Assembly: GCA_003117195.1 (NCBI GenBank)
Contig: BDSI01000005.1
Coordinates: 2,092,857 to 2,156,856, forward strand
Length of the DNA: 64,000 bases
Source: Eudorina sp. 2006-703-Eu-15
Taxonomy: Eukaryota > Chlorophyta > Chlorophyceae > Chlamydomonadales > Volvocaceae
Reading direction: 5' to 3'
A program made the translations under genes and the position numbers. The notes beneath the pieces are model-generated. The model saw nothing but the letters and a program-made list of their open reading frames with translations, ran no database searches and was not told the origin of the DNA. Below are positions 40,990 through 52,441 of this stretch, piece by piece. Every line of letters starts with the position of its first letter. Positions within the stretch are counted from its first letter, which is position 1.

Positions 40990-41085
40990 ACCTCTGCATG
41001 CCACCACCTGCATCACCTCCACCACCACCTCCACCACCACCAGCAGCAGCACCACCACCACCACTACAACCATCATTAACACCAC
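40990..41085. repeat. CAC/CCA-rich simple sequence
   Basis: Imperfect CCA/CAC/CAT trinucleotide tract just downstream of the stop of the long LRR gene; (GTG)n-like in its 3'UTR. Confidence 0.75.
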
Positions 41086-41285
41086 CACGCACGCCGGGCG
41101 GTTCTGGGTGGGTTTCTCAGTACCCCCACGCACATGCACCACCTGCACGCAGCACGACCCGAGCACTGCACCGCACCCCCCCCTCGACCCCCCCCCCTCG
41201 CGCTACCCTGTCGCCTGCGCGCCTCCCACCTCCCCCCCGCCCCCAGTCCGCCCGCCTGTCCTCCCTTGGGACGCCGCCACGGCGT

Positions 41286-44200
41286 CTACTTCTTCTTGCC
41301 CGAGGTCGGGTCATTCATCTTGCTGGTGGCGGCCGCCTTCTTCTTCTTGTTGAAGGCGGCGAAGCGCGGCTGCGCGGCGCCGCCGGTGCGCGTCGCGTGC
41401 GCCACCGCCACGCCGCCGCCCTTGGGGTTCTTGTACAGCCGCCACGCGCGCTGGACTTGACGGGCTGCCAACGTCTGGAGGCATGACGGCAGGGCAGGGC
41501 AGGGCAGGACGAGGTCGGGGTGCGGGTCGGGGTGCGGGTCGGACGGGCACAGGCAATGTACGGTAGGTGATGGAGGCGCGCTCAATCATGTACTGAAGCG
41601 GTGTTCCCCGCCCCACACCCCTCAAGCCCTCATCCATGACCGAGAGCAATCCAGCCGATATCCCAGCCACTCACCGCGGAAGCCCAGATTCCACTCCCCG
41701 CCTTCCGCCTTTAGAATACGGTAGGCCCACGGGCCCTGAGATCCGCACCCGCGGGTCAGGCGGCCCCAAACACTGCCCAGCGCCGGATGCGTCTACATAC
41801 CCACACGCCCAGCAACCCTAACCGGGCGATCCGCCCCCGCCCCCGCACCCCCCGCAACCCCCCGCACGCACCCTCTGCGCGTCCTCATCCGGCCACACGA
41901 AGTCGAACTCCAGGGTGGTCTGCGGCGTGGTGCCGTCCGCGGCGTTGCCCCGCAGCACCGTCCACATGTTGACGCCCTGGTTGACTCGCTTCGGCTGGTC
42001 GTCTGAGGGCGTGCGGGTGGTCGGCGGGTGCGGAGCGGGGGCGTGTGTTGAGAGTTGCAACCTGCCCGCCCGCCCGATCCGGGGCGTGTGTGTATGTGCG
42101 GGGAAGAAGGGAGCGCGCAGCGCGGGTCTCTTTGTATTACATCTTTACAATGATTATAAAGTCCCGATGCGGGGTGTGCACGTGCCTCTCAGGCTCGCTT
42201 GTTTGACCTTCCAGGGGAGACCCGGATGGGGGCGAGGGCACAGGGGCGCCCGTGGTGCGGGAGCGTGGTGGCGGGCCTCTCGCCTCTCGCCTCCCCCGTG
42301 GCGACCACGACTTGGCAAGTTGCCATGCGAGGGGGTGTTTGGCGAGAAACCCAACCCGCCCGGTCCGATGTAAGGGCGTGTGTAGAGAAAGAACCCTCCC
42401 ATGAGGAGGAAATGTGAGGGTGTGGGCGCGTTCGATGAATGGCCTCTGGGGCGGAGGGAAGGGACAGCTCCTGGTGAGTGAGGTGCCTCCGGCAAGGCAG
42501 GACTCGGCCGCCGCCCCCGCCCACCACCACCACCGCCAGTCGGCCCCCCGCTGGCCGCCTCGCCGCCCATCCCCTCCCCCGCAAGGCCTCAACGCGCTCC
42601 GCAAGGCGCCCACCTATGGTGAGGTTCTTCCAGCAGGGCAGCGGTGAATCCAGCGACTTGTTGTACAGCTGCCAGGCCAGCTCATGCTCGTCCTCCTGTG
42701 ACATCACAAACAGCGAGGGGGGGGGGTAAAATTGAAAAAAGAAATAAACCCGAAGAACGAACCCAGGCACACCGGGAAGGGGGGTTAGGGGTTCAGGCAG
42801 CCACGCAGCGCGGACTGAAGCGTTGGCTGTAAAACGTCGCGGCTCCTCATCGGGCCCTCCCTCCCTCCCTCCCTCCCTCCCTCCCTCCCTCCCTCCCTCC
42901 CTCCCTCCCTCCCTCCTCCCTCCCTCCCTCCTCCCTCCCTCCCTCCCTCCCTCCCTCCCTCCCTCCCTCCCTCCCTCCTCCTCCCTCCCTCCCTCCCTCC
43001 CTCCCTCCCTCCCTCCCTCCCTCCCTCCCTCCCTCCCTCCCTCCCTCCTCCCTCCCTCCCTCCCTCCCTCCCTCCCTCCCTCCCTCCCTCCCTCCCTCCC
43101 TCCCTCCCTCCCTCCCTCCCTCCCTCCCTCCCTCCCTCCCTCCCTCCCTCCCTACCAACCTACCTACCGCAAGCAACGCATCTGACGTACATGAACCTCC
43201 CCCCCCGTGCGGTGACCCCGCTCAACCCCGTCGCCAGTCCATTCCTCTGTCCCGTACCACTCCATTCCTCCATCCCCCCCGATGCCACAACGACGATGCC
43301 GGCGCGAAACCTCCACCAAACCAACCGGCCCGGCCCCCACCCACCCACCCACACGCAAGTACGCGGGCATCTCCGGGCGTAGCTACCGGTATGCATGTCA
43401 CGCGCTCTTGCTCTGCCCGCCCGCCCGCCTACGAACACACACAAGCGCACACGCACCTTGTACATCCGGAGGCGGTAGTGCATCGCCGGACGGATCTCGT
43501 TGTACACATTCATGTAGCCCAGCCGCTGGCAGGCGCGGACCTGGGGCCGGCGCGGGGGCAGGGACGGGGGGCAGGGCCGGGGCCGGGGCTGGGGTAAGAG
43601 ACACGACTTCACTTGCGACGGGTATCACGTGCAAAGGGCATCTACAGCACAGGGAAGGGAGGGGCCGTTTGGCGCACGTAGGCGTAGAGAATTGGGGGGC
43701 TGATGGTCTAGCTATGGCAACTGCGCCGCCGGCCATCAGTGGAAAGAGGTCCAAGCCCCAAGGGGATTTGGGGGGAGCGGTGTCTCGGCGGGGTGGGTGC
43801 GCAGTCGCAGGCGGCGGGATGGTGTGATGCGGACACGGGTATGCGGGAGGCTGCGCTGGCCTGGTGGTGTGGAGGGTGTGGCCCGGTCGACGACGGGGGA
43901 GGAGTCACAGACGGGGGAGGTGTCACAGACGGAGGGTTGGCGCATAGGTTCCAGCCGACAAAAAAGCCCCCGCCGCGCCCGCCGCGGTGTACTGTGCTGT
44001 ACGACTCACCTGCTGCTCGTTCGTGAGCGACCTCAGCACATCCACCCAGTGCGCGTCACGGTCCGTCACCCGCGCCCAGAACGCCGTCACCGTCTCCACG
44101 CGCTCGTCCGTGGCGGTCGGCGGCAGCAGCTGCAGCAACTGAATCAACTGCCAGCACGTCAGGTAATGCCGCACCGACAGGATCCGGATCGCCTCCACGT

Positions 44201-47200
44201 AGTGCCCCATGTCCTTGACGTACACCGGCGGCGGCCCCGTAGGTGCCGTACGCGGGCGCGCGCCCTTGCCCTGGTTGCTGCGCTGCGACAGCGGCGCGTC
44301 GGTGCCGCCGGTGCTGCCGCCGCCAGCGGCGGCGGCGGCCGCGGCGCCGAAGCCGGGGGAGTCCGGAATGCCCGCCAGGGACTCCCGAAGGCCGACCCCA
44401 CTGCGGCGGTTGTTGGAGATCGTTGTGTCGGACGGCCCGGACCCGGTGAGCGTGTCATTGGCCGCCGACGGTCGGAAGCTCGGCGGCGTGTGCGGCAGGA
44501 CGTACGATGATGACTCACGCGGCAGCCGCGTCAGCGCCGCGCTCGGCCTGCCGGCGCCGCCGCTGTTCGGCGTCGCCGGCAGCTGATGCTCCCGCTCCCC
44601 GCCGGCGTCGCCGGTGCCGGCGAGGCCGGTGTTCGTGTCGCGCCGCGTGGACGCCGCCGCCGCCGCCGCCGCGGCGGCGGTCGCGACGGGGTCCCCGGCG
44701 GCGACGGCGGCGGCGAACTCCGCCGCCGCGGCGCCCTCGGGGTCATCGCGCTTGCGGATCTCATGCATCGCCTTCCAGAGGTACGGCACGTTGGCGGATA
44801 TGGGGTGGTTGCGGGTCCAGGCCTCCCAGCGCCGCAGCGCGGCGACGGCGGTGCCCAGCGCGGGGTGGCCGAGGACGCGGGTGAGGTGCACCGGGTCCAG
44901 CACCTCCGAGTTGACCAGGTGCGCCACCAGGACGGCGAACTGGCCGCGGCTGAGGGAGCGGGTCCCCGGGGGCGGGTGGCGCAGGTCCACGAAGCACAGC
45001 TCCAGGATGCCCTCCTGCGGCAGGTATCTGCGCGGGTGGGGCCGAGCGGGTGGGGCCGAGCGGGTGGGGCCGAGCGGGTGGGGCCAAGCGGGTGGACGCT
45101 TAATGTCAATGAAGACAGCGAAACCGCAGAAGAGCATCAAACTGATGACCGCCGATGTCGGGATGGACGAAGACGGCGAAGCGTTCCCCCCTTCGCTGCC
45201 CGCTCCAGCCCTTCGGCCCCCTACCCCCGCCCCGCTCTCTCCCTTTCTACCCCTGCCCCTCTACCAATTTCCTATACCCCCACCCACCCACCGCCCCGGC
45301 ACTCACAGCTTGTGCGGGTCCGACACGTCCGTCGGCACGCCGTCCATGTTGCAGGCGGTGAAGCACACGCGGTTGGGGTGGTGCGTCAGCTTGTTGTCGT
45401 ACTGCTGTACGTACTGCTGCAGCAGCTGCTTGGCGACGCACTGGTGGGGCAGCTGGCTGAGCATCAACGTGTACCGACCCGTGGGATTCTCCGGGAAGAA
45501 CATCCGGATCTTGCCCAGCCGCGTCTCCACCTGCTCGCCACCGGTCAAAGCCGGGCGGGCGCGGGTTACGGAAGGGTCGGGGGTTGGTTGCCCTTTTGCG
45601 GTTTCGCTGCCTTTATTGACAAAGGGGGTTCGGGGGTTGGTGCGAGAACCATCCGTAACATACACACCCGCGGGGGGCGGGGGGCGAGGAGGCAGGCACG
45701 CAGGCAGGCAGGCAGGCAGGCAGGATATCTAACATTGAGCGTTGGGGGCGCATCGGGGGAGGGAGGCGTGGACGCAAACGAATTGGAAACCCGAGCTGCG
45801 TCCTGCGCGTTTGCATCGGGCGGGTCCCGGATCCTGGCAGCGCCCGCCGGGGTGCCTCCGTCATAGTACTGCTCCCTCCCTCCTCCCCCAACCGTGGGCC
45901 CGGTTGTGCCCAGGATCGTTCCGGGGTTTGTTGTTGTTGTTGGGATTGGTTTTTTGACCTCCCCCTCCCCCCCACCTCTGGGCCCCAATCAACGCCGCAG
46001 ACACCGCAAAAACACCGCAGACACCGCCTCCCCCAACGCAGACACCCCCAAAGCAGACCGTGTCACCCCCTTTTTGTCAATAAAGACAGCGACAGCGCGA
46101 AACAATCACCCGATTGTGTAGTAGTTGTGACCGTGTCACGCCCACCGCCCCCGGGCCGCACCTGCTCCCTGCTGCCGGGCTCCAGCTCGTCCAGCACCGC
46201 CCAGAAGTTCTCCGTGTCCACCAGCACCCCGAAGGCCTGCACCACCGCCTCGGTGCGCGCGTCGCGGCCGTCGAAGCAGCGCAGCTGTGACACAGTCGCC
46301 GCGGCGGTTGCGGTACATGTGCATGGGGCGGCGGGGCGGCGGCGGCGGCGGCGGGGTAATGGTCAAGCGGGACAGCATTCACCCCAGGACGAGGGCAAAC
46401 CCTAGGGCGACCCCCTCAAAGACCCTAATCACACACACCGACACACACACACACAGTTCCCCTTTACATACCGTACATAGCAACACACACACACGCCGCA
46501 CGGGCACCGTGCCCCCGCGATCCACCCCCTCCCCTCCCCCCCTCGGCCCCTCGTCGGTTCCCCCTCGTCGGTTCCCCCTCGGCCCCTCCCCTCTCCCGCC
46601 TCACCACATGCTTCAGCTGCGCGCACGTGAGGTAGACGTCCGTCACCAGCGCCTCCAGCAGCTGCAGCTTCCACTCGTCAGTCGCGCCCTTGAGCTCCGT
46701 CGCAGTGGACAGCTCCGACCCCGCGGGGACGCCGCGGCCGCGGCCCGCGCCGGCGCCGGCGCCGCCGGGCTTGCCCGGCGCCGCCGGGCCGGGGGCCGCA
46801 GGCCCGGAGGAGCCGCGGGGGCTCTTCTTGACGGCATTGGCGCCGCCGCCGGCGGCCGCGGCGCCCTTCCCGCGCTTGGGGCTGTTGGGCGGGGCGGCGG
46901 CCGCGGCGGCTGCGGCCTCCTCTTCGGCTTCGGTGAGCAGCATAGCGCCCGACGGCGTCCGTACGCCGTCGGGATCCGCGATGGCGAACCACATGCTGCG
47001 GACCTGTGGGTGGTTAGGTTGGTTTGGTTGGTTGGCTTGGGTGGTTGGATGGGTGTGGGCGGTGGTTTTAGCAACGGAACCCGCCCGACCCGAACCCGTT
47101 ACGGGTGACCCGCCGTAATGAAGAACGCTGGCAGAAGGTCAGCTGATGCCTACCGATCATGCATTGACTACGTAAGGCCCCCGGCAGTCGACGGTACCGG

Positions 47201-50200
47201 AGGCTGCTGATGGTGCGCCTCGGACGGTACCGAGGCGCACCATCTCGCCACTCACAATGCCCGACGTGCTCGCTGTCCGTGGGGGACCCCGAGCCGCATC
47301 CAGGGCGCGCGCACACACGTGATCATGAGTGACCGCGCAGGACGGGCGACGACGAACCGCGCCGCGCGGCGGTAAGAAACCACGATATATGTGTTTAATG
47401 AGAAGATATATATATATAGTGTGTGTGTGTAAACGATAACTGAGCCGCGACATGGGTGTGCGTTTAGATAAGAGACCCGCCCATGTGTGTGTTCCGCGCT
47501 GCCCTTGTTGCCCGGCCCGCTTCCCCCAACCGGCCACACCTCGCCGTCCGTGAGCGGGCCCTCGTCGCGGACCAGCGGGGTGCACGACACGAACTCCACG
47601 TGGAGCCGCCCGCGGACCGGCAGCTGGGGGAGGGGGGAAGGGGGTATTCAAACAGCGGAGGTGGGCCGGTGGTCGGCTGGTCGGTAAGTGGATTGTGAGA
47701 TACGGTTTCCAAATGACGGCCCAACGGCAGTCCGTATACCTTACTACGGCGGTCATATCTTCAGGCAAAGTTTTATATACCATGGCAGGTGGGCAGGAGA
47801 ACCCCAGTCACACAAATCGGAAATGGGGTGCGCGAGGATACCGGTGTGCGGAACACGCGACACTGCAGGCGCCGCGTGGCTGGCGCGGGGGCACCCGCGC
47901 AGCAAAACCCCTGCGTCCGGCCTCCGGCCCCCCCCCCGCTCCCCACCCCGGCCCTACCTGCAGCTTGTTGGTGCTGTTGAGTCGGAAGGGCTTTCCGTTG
48001 AGGGTGGACGCCCGCCAGGACCTCAGCCCCATGTGGGCGGCCAGTCCCACCAGCTCCACGGCCACCTGGTGGGACAGCCGAGGGGGGTGTGCGGGTTCGG
48101 GTTCGGGGAGCGAGGGCGCCGAAGCAAAATCCACATGGACGGGGAGCGCGTCGCTGAGGGCTCCGGCGGGGAGGGGGAGGGGGCTCGTGATGTACGGCAG
48201 CAGACGGGCGGAGAGGATACGACTGCCCGGGGCGGCGGCAGGGCAGCCTGCAACCCGGCATGCATGCCACAGCGTGCATATCGGCGCATGCCAAGGCCGT
48301 GAGGGTGTGTTCTGCGCGGTGCGGCGCGGCGCAGTGCGGTGCGGTGTGGCGCAGTCGTCGCCCATCCCCGGGGTCCCCCGACCCGCGACCGCACCTGGTA
48401 GTGGGCGGGGATCTCGAGATCCAGGTCGTACACCCCGTCCGGGTCGTGCGGGTCCCACACCACCGTGCTGCCGCCCATGCCGCCGAAGGAGCACCCCAGC
48501 AGATCCACCTGGGGCTCCCCACAGGCGGGGTGGCGTGGCGCCCACAGGCGGGGTGGCGGGAGTGTGGATTAAGACAACTTCGGGCGCGGTCGGGAATCGG
48601 GGCAGATAGAGCTGGGGATGCGGTTGCGGTTTGTTTGTTTGGCTGCCTCATCCGAATATTGGCAAGCGCGAAAAACGTAATTCATTACCGGCATACCGGC
48701 ATCCAGGGGGCAGCGGCAGGGGGCCGCGACAGGGGCTCACCGACTCGATGACGCCCTGGTGCAGCGCCTTGAGCAGCTTCCTGGCCGCCATGACCCCCAC
48801 GGGGTTGTCCCGCAGCACCAGGTGCGTCAGGGCGCCGTTCTCCGTCAGCGAGTCCAGCAGCACCAGCGAGGTGTCGCCGCTCACCGAGTCGCCCGACATG
48901 TCCAGGACCTGCAGCGTGGAGTTGCTCTTCAGGGCCTGAGGGCGGGGGAGGAAGGGGAAGGGGGCCAAGCGGGCGGTAGGAGGATGGCCATGGGGCGTTG
49001 GCGGGGGGTCTTATGGTGGAGGGAGGCGAACGTGGAGGGAGGGAGGGATACGAAAGCGTCGGTCGGGGCCCGGGGGGGCGAGGGGATAGGAGCGAGGGGA
49101 TGATGACGGTGAATGGTGTCGGCAAGGAAGAGCACAAGTACAACCCCCGTGGGGTGTTGGGGGAAAGCGAGGGGGAACGCACGCCGTGGTTGAGGGCAGG
49201 TGCGTCACCGTGGGTGAGGGCAACGTGATACGACCCCAGGTGTTTGCGGTGCGGCGCGGTGCGGTGCGGTGCGGCGCCGTGCAGTACGACACGGTGCCGT
49301 ACGATGCCGTCCACCCACCTTGGCTATATGGCTGGCGCCCACATCGGTTATCCCCGTCCAGGCGACCAGGAGCTGCTGGATGCTGCTGGCGTTTCGGAGG
49401 CCCTCGCCCAGGGCCTGGCCGCCGCGCTTGCCCAGCGTGTTCCAGGACAGATCCAGGATCTTGATGGCGCTGCCGGCCGTCGTACAGCGTGTCGCCGTAC
49501 AACAGCGGCCGAGTGAACGGCGGGCGGGGGCGCGGGCGGCGGCGGCGGAGGGAGGGATCAGAGGGTTGCGTCGCGACGGCTACGATCCCTCGGCGTGTGC
49601 CGTACACTGTTGTACGACAGCATGTTCCGCGACTCTCCCCAGGGAGACGTACGCGAATCTTCAAACCCACTTCCTGTTCCCTTCCACTAAACAGGGCAAC
49701 CCTCCCCACGCACACCTTCCCAGTTGCCTGTTGTTGCACCGACGGCAGCGCGGCCGCGCCGCCGCGCGCCCGCGCGCGGTCTCTAGATCTCCATTGCTAT
49801 GCAGGTACCTAGCCACGTAAGTATGCTATTTTCTGGGTGTGCCTGGGCCTGCTTTTGGGGGTTTAATTCATTTTTCAATTTAACACCCTCCCAGGTACAC
49901 ATACACACATACTCAAACGCTGCGTTGTTGGATAGCTCGTTGGATCAACTCTCCCGAACCCACCTGCTTCCGTCCGACCCCTAACCCCGACCATTCTTTC
50001 CCCTTCCCCTTCCCCTTCCCCGCCCACCCACGCCCCCCAGCCCTACCACCCGCACCCACACGCCACCCCACCCCGCTCCTACTTGCTGTTCTCCAGCAAC
50101 CGGCCCGCCGCCGCCGCGCCCCGCTCCCCCAGCCCGCATCGACAGAGCCGCAGCTCCGCCAGGTGCGTGTAGTCGGAGGAGGCGGCGTCGCACAACAGCT

Positions 50201-52406
50201 CCGCACCCACGTCGCCGATGGGGTTGCCGTCCAGCACCAGACGGTGCAGCACGCCGTGCAGGGGCCCCGCGTCAAGACCGCGGCGGATGCGCTGGGCCTG
50301 CAAAGGACGCGCGGTGCGGGGGAGAGGAGAGTAGGAAATTGGTGGACAAATCCAGACTGCGCTGCTGGGGGAGAGGGGTGAAAACACAGGGATAGGGACG
50401 GGATGCGGTTTGGGGTGGGCGGTTGGAGCAAGAGCTTCAGGCACAGGAGCGGGCGGCGATGGCTTGTTGGGGGGAGCCAAAAGAAAGAAGAGGCAGCCCA
50501 GAAGGAAGCCGGGTGAACCCGAGGCGCATGCCGACGAGGACGGAGCAGGATGGGGTGAGGACGGGGTGAAATAGAAAACGGGGTGCGGAGACGGGGTGTG
50601 AGCGTGTGGAAGGGTGATCGATGATGGTGTACAAACGTGCAACAAGGACATGGGCATGGGAAGGATATGGGCATGGGACGCGTGGCGAGGGGGCCCCACG
50701 GGGGCGGCGAGGAGGGTGCGTGCTGCTGCGACTCGGCGGCGACGGCAGCGGACAGTCGCCGCCGAGCACCGACTGGCCGCAGACGCGCCCAACGCAGGCC
50801 CCCAAGAGGTCGAGCGCCGGCGCTCCAACAAGCGAACTCGAGAGGCAAACCGACCCACGGGTCATTGCTGAGGCAGGACCCCCAAGCAGCCTAGGGCCCC
50901 CCCGAAGCGACCCCGCACCACGCCTCGTCCGCCCCGGCCACAACCACCGGCCAAACCTCGTGTACGACATCAAGTTGCCGTACCGTGCCGTACTGCACCG
51001 TACTGCATACCTTGCTCATCGCCGCGACCTCGTCCTTCATGAGCGGCAGCAGCAGCTCCACGGAGGCCGCCGTCAGGTTGTTGAAGCGCAGGTCCAGGCG
51101 CCGCAGCGAGCCGCACTCCGCGGACGCCAGCCGGCCCGCCAGGGGGGCGAACGCCTCGTCGTTGAGGGCGTTGCCCCCCAGCAGCAGCTCCGACACGCAG
51201 GCCAGGTCGGGGTGGCCCAGCACGTCCACCAGCGCCACGATCTGGGGATCGGGGTTTGAGTTTGAGTTTGAATTTGACTGGGATTTGGATTGCGATTTAG
51301 ATTTTGTGTGTTGGGATGGCGGATCAGCCCGTGGCGATTCGCGGCTTAGTGGGTGGCGGAGAAGCGCATGCAGGACCTCCCTGCCGCCCTCCGGCCTGTG
51401 AATCCCAGGACCCCAGGACGTACAGCTCCTCCTCCCAGTCCCCCTCCACCCAGCCCGCGCCCGCGCCCGCGCCCCCGACGTCCCGGCTCTCATCCGCGGC
51501 CCAATCCCGCCCCCCGAACTTCTCCTGGCGGCACTCAGATCTATGTCCACTCTATTGAACGGATCCCCCCCAACCAAATACACACGCTCACACTCTCTTT
51601 GCGGGTCAACTCGCTGCACAAACACCCTGTCGCACGGATAAGTGTTCCTAGGAGTCGCACCCCCCCCCCCCACACACACACAACCCACTCGGGCGGGCGG
51701 GCGGGTTTCATTTCTAAACACACAACCCACTCACACCCACATCCGCCCCCATACAGGGAACCCGCACCTGATCTATCCCGTTGACCGCGTGGCTGAGGTT
51801 GAAGGACGTGTGGACGTCCTGCTTGTGGAACCGCCGCATGAGCCGCCCCACCTCGCCCACTCGGTCGCACGGCCCGCTGCGCCCGTTCTCGTCCAACTCC
51901 GCGCCCGCCAGTACGGCTGCCACGGCGTGCCTGCGCGCACCCCCGTGGCAACACTCGCGGCTCAGCTCTTTCATACACAGACAGAAACCCCTCCCACGTG
52001 TCTCAGAAACAACAGACATGTGGACAGAGTCCGCGGGCACCGCTGTCCCCCAAACAGCCCCGCCCCCGTGCTGTCGCTTTGCTCCCGGTTGGGAGCCCTC
52101 ACCGGGTTTCTTCGATCACGTCAAACGCCGGCGCCGCCCCTTGCCCCGGCGGCCAGTCCCAGCCGCCCATATTGCGACGCTTGAGTTTCCGCCGCGGCAT
52201 CTCGTCCAAGGTCATCAGGCCGCCGCCGCCGCCGCCGCCACCACTGACGCTGCCGGTGGCGGCGCCGCCGGACCCGGCCTCCAGCGGCGGTGCCGCCGTC
52301 CCCGCGGCCGCCGTCGTCGCGCCCGCCAGCGCCGCCGCCGCGACAACGGCCGGGGAGCGGCTGTTGCTGGTTGCCCTGGAGACCTGCCCGTCTGCGGCGC
52401 CGGCGC

Positions 52407-52441
<35 letters not shown>

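Larger units (their letters stand above)
39121..41285. other. Intergenic, BTB promoter and 3' flank of the long LRR gene
   Basis: No supported multi-exon gene. It contains a 47-codon upstream open frame on the minus strand (39134-39277), the full palindrome TGCCGTACGGCA at 40343, a TTACA (minus-strand TGTAA) at 40036, and CAC/CCA-rich simple sequence at about 40990-41085. Confidence 0.5.

Noticed and set aside
42823..43185. Open frames of pure Pro-Ser-Leu or Gly-Arg-Glu repeats
   Set aside because: Translation artefacts of the CCCT microsatellite.
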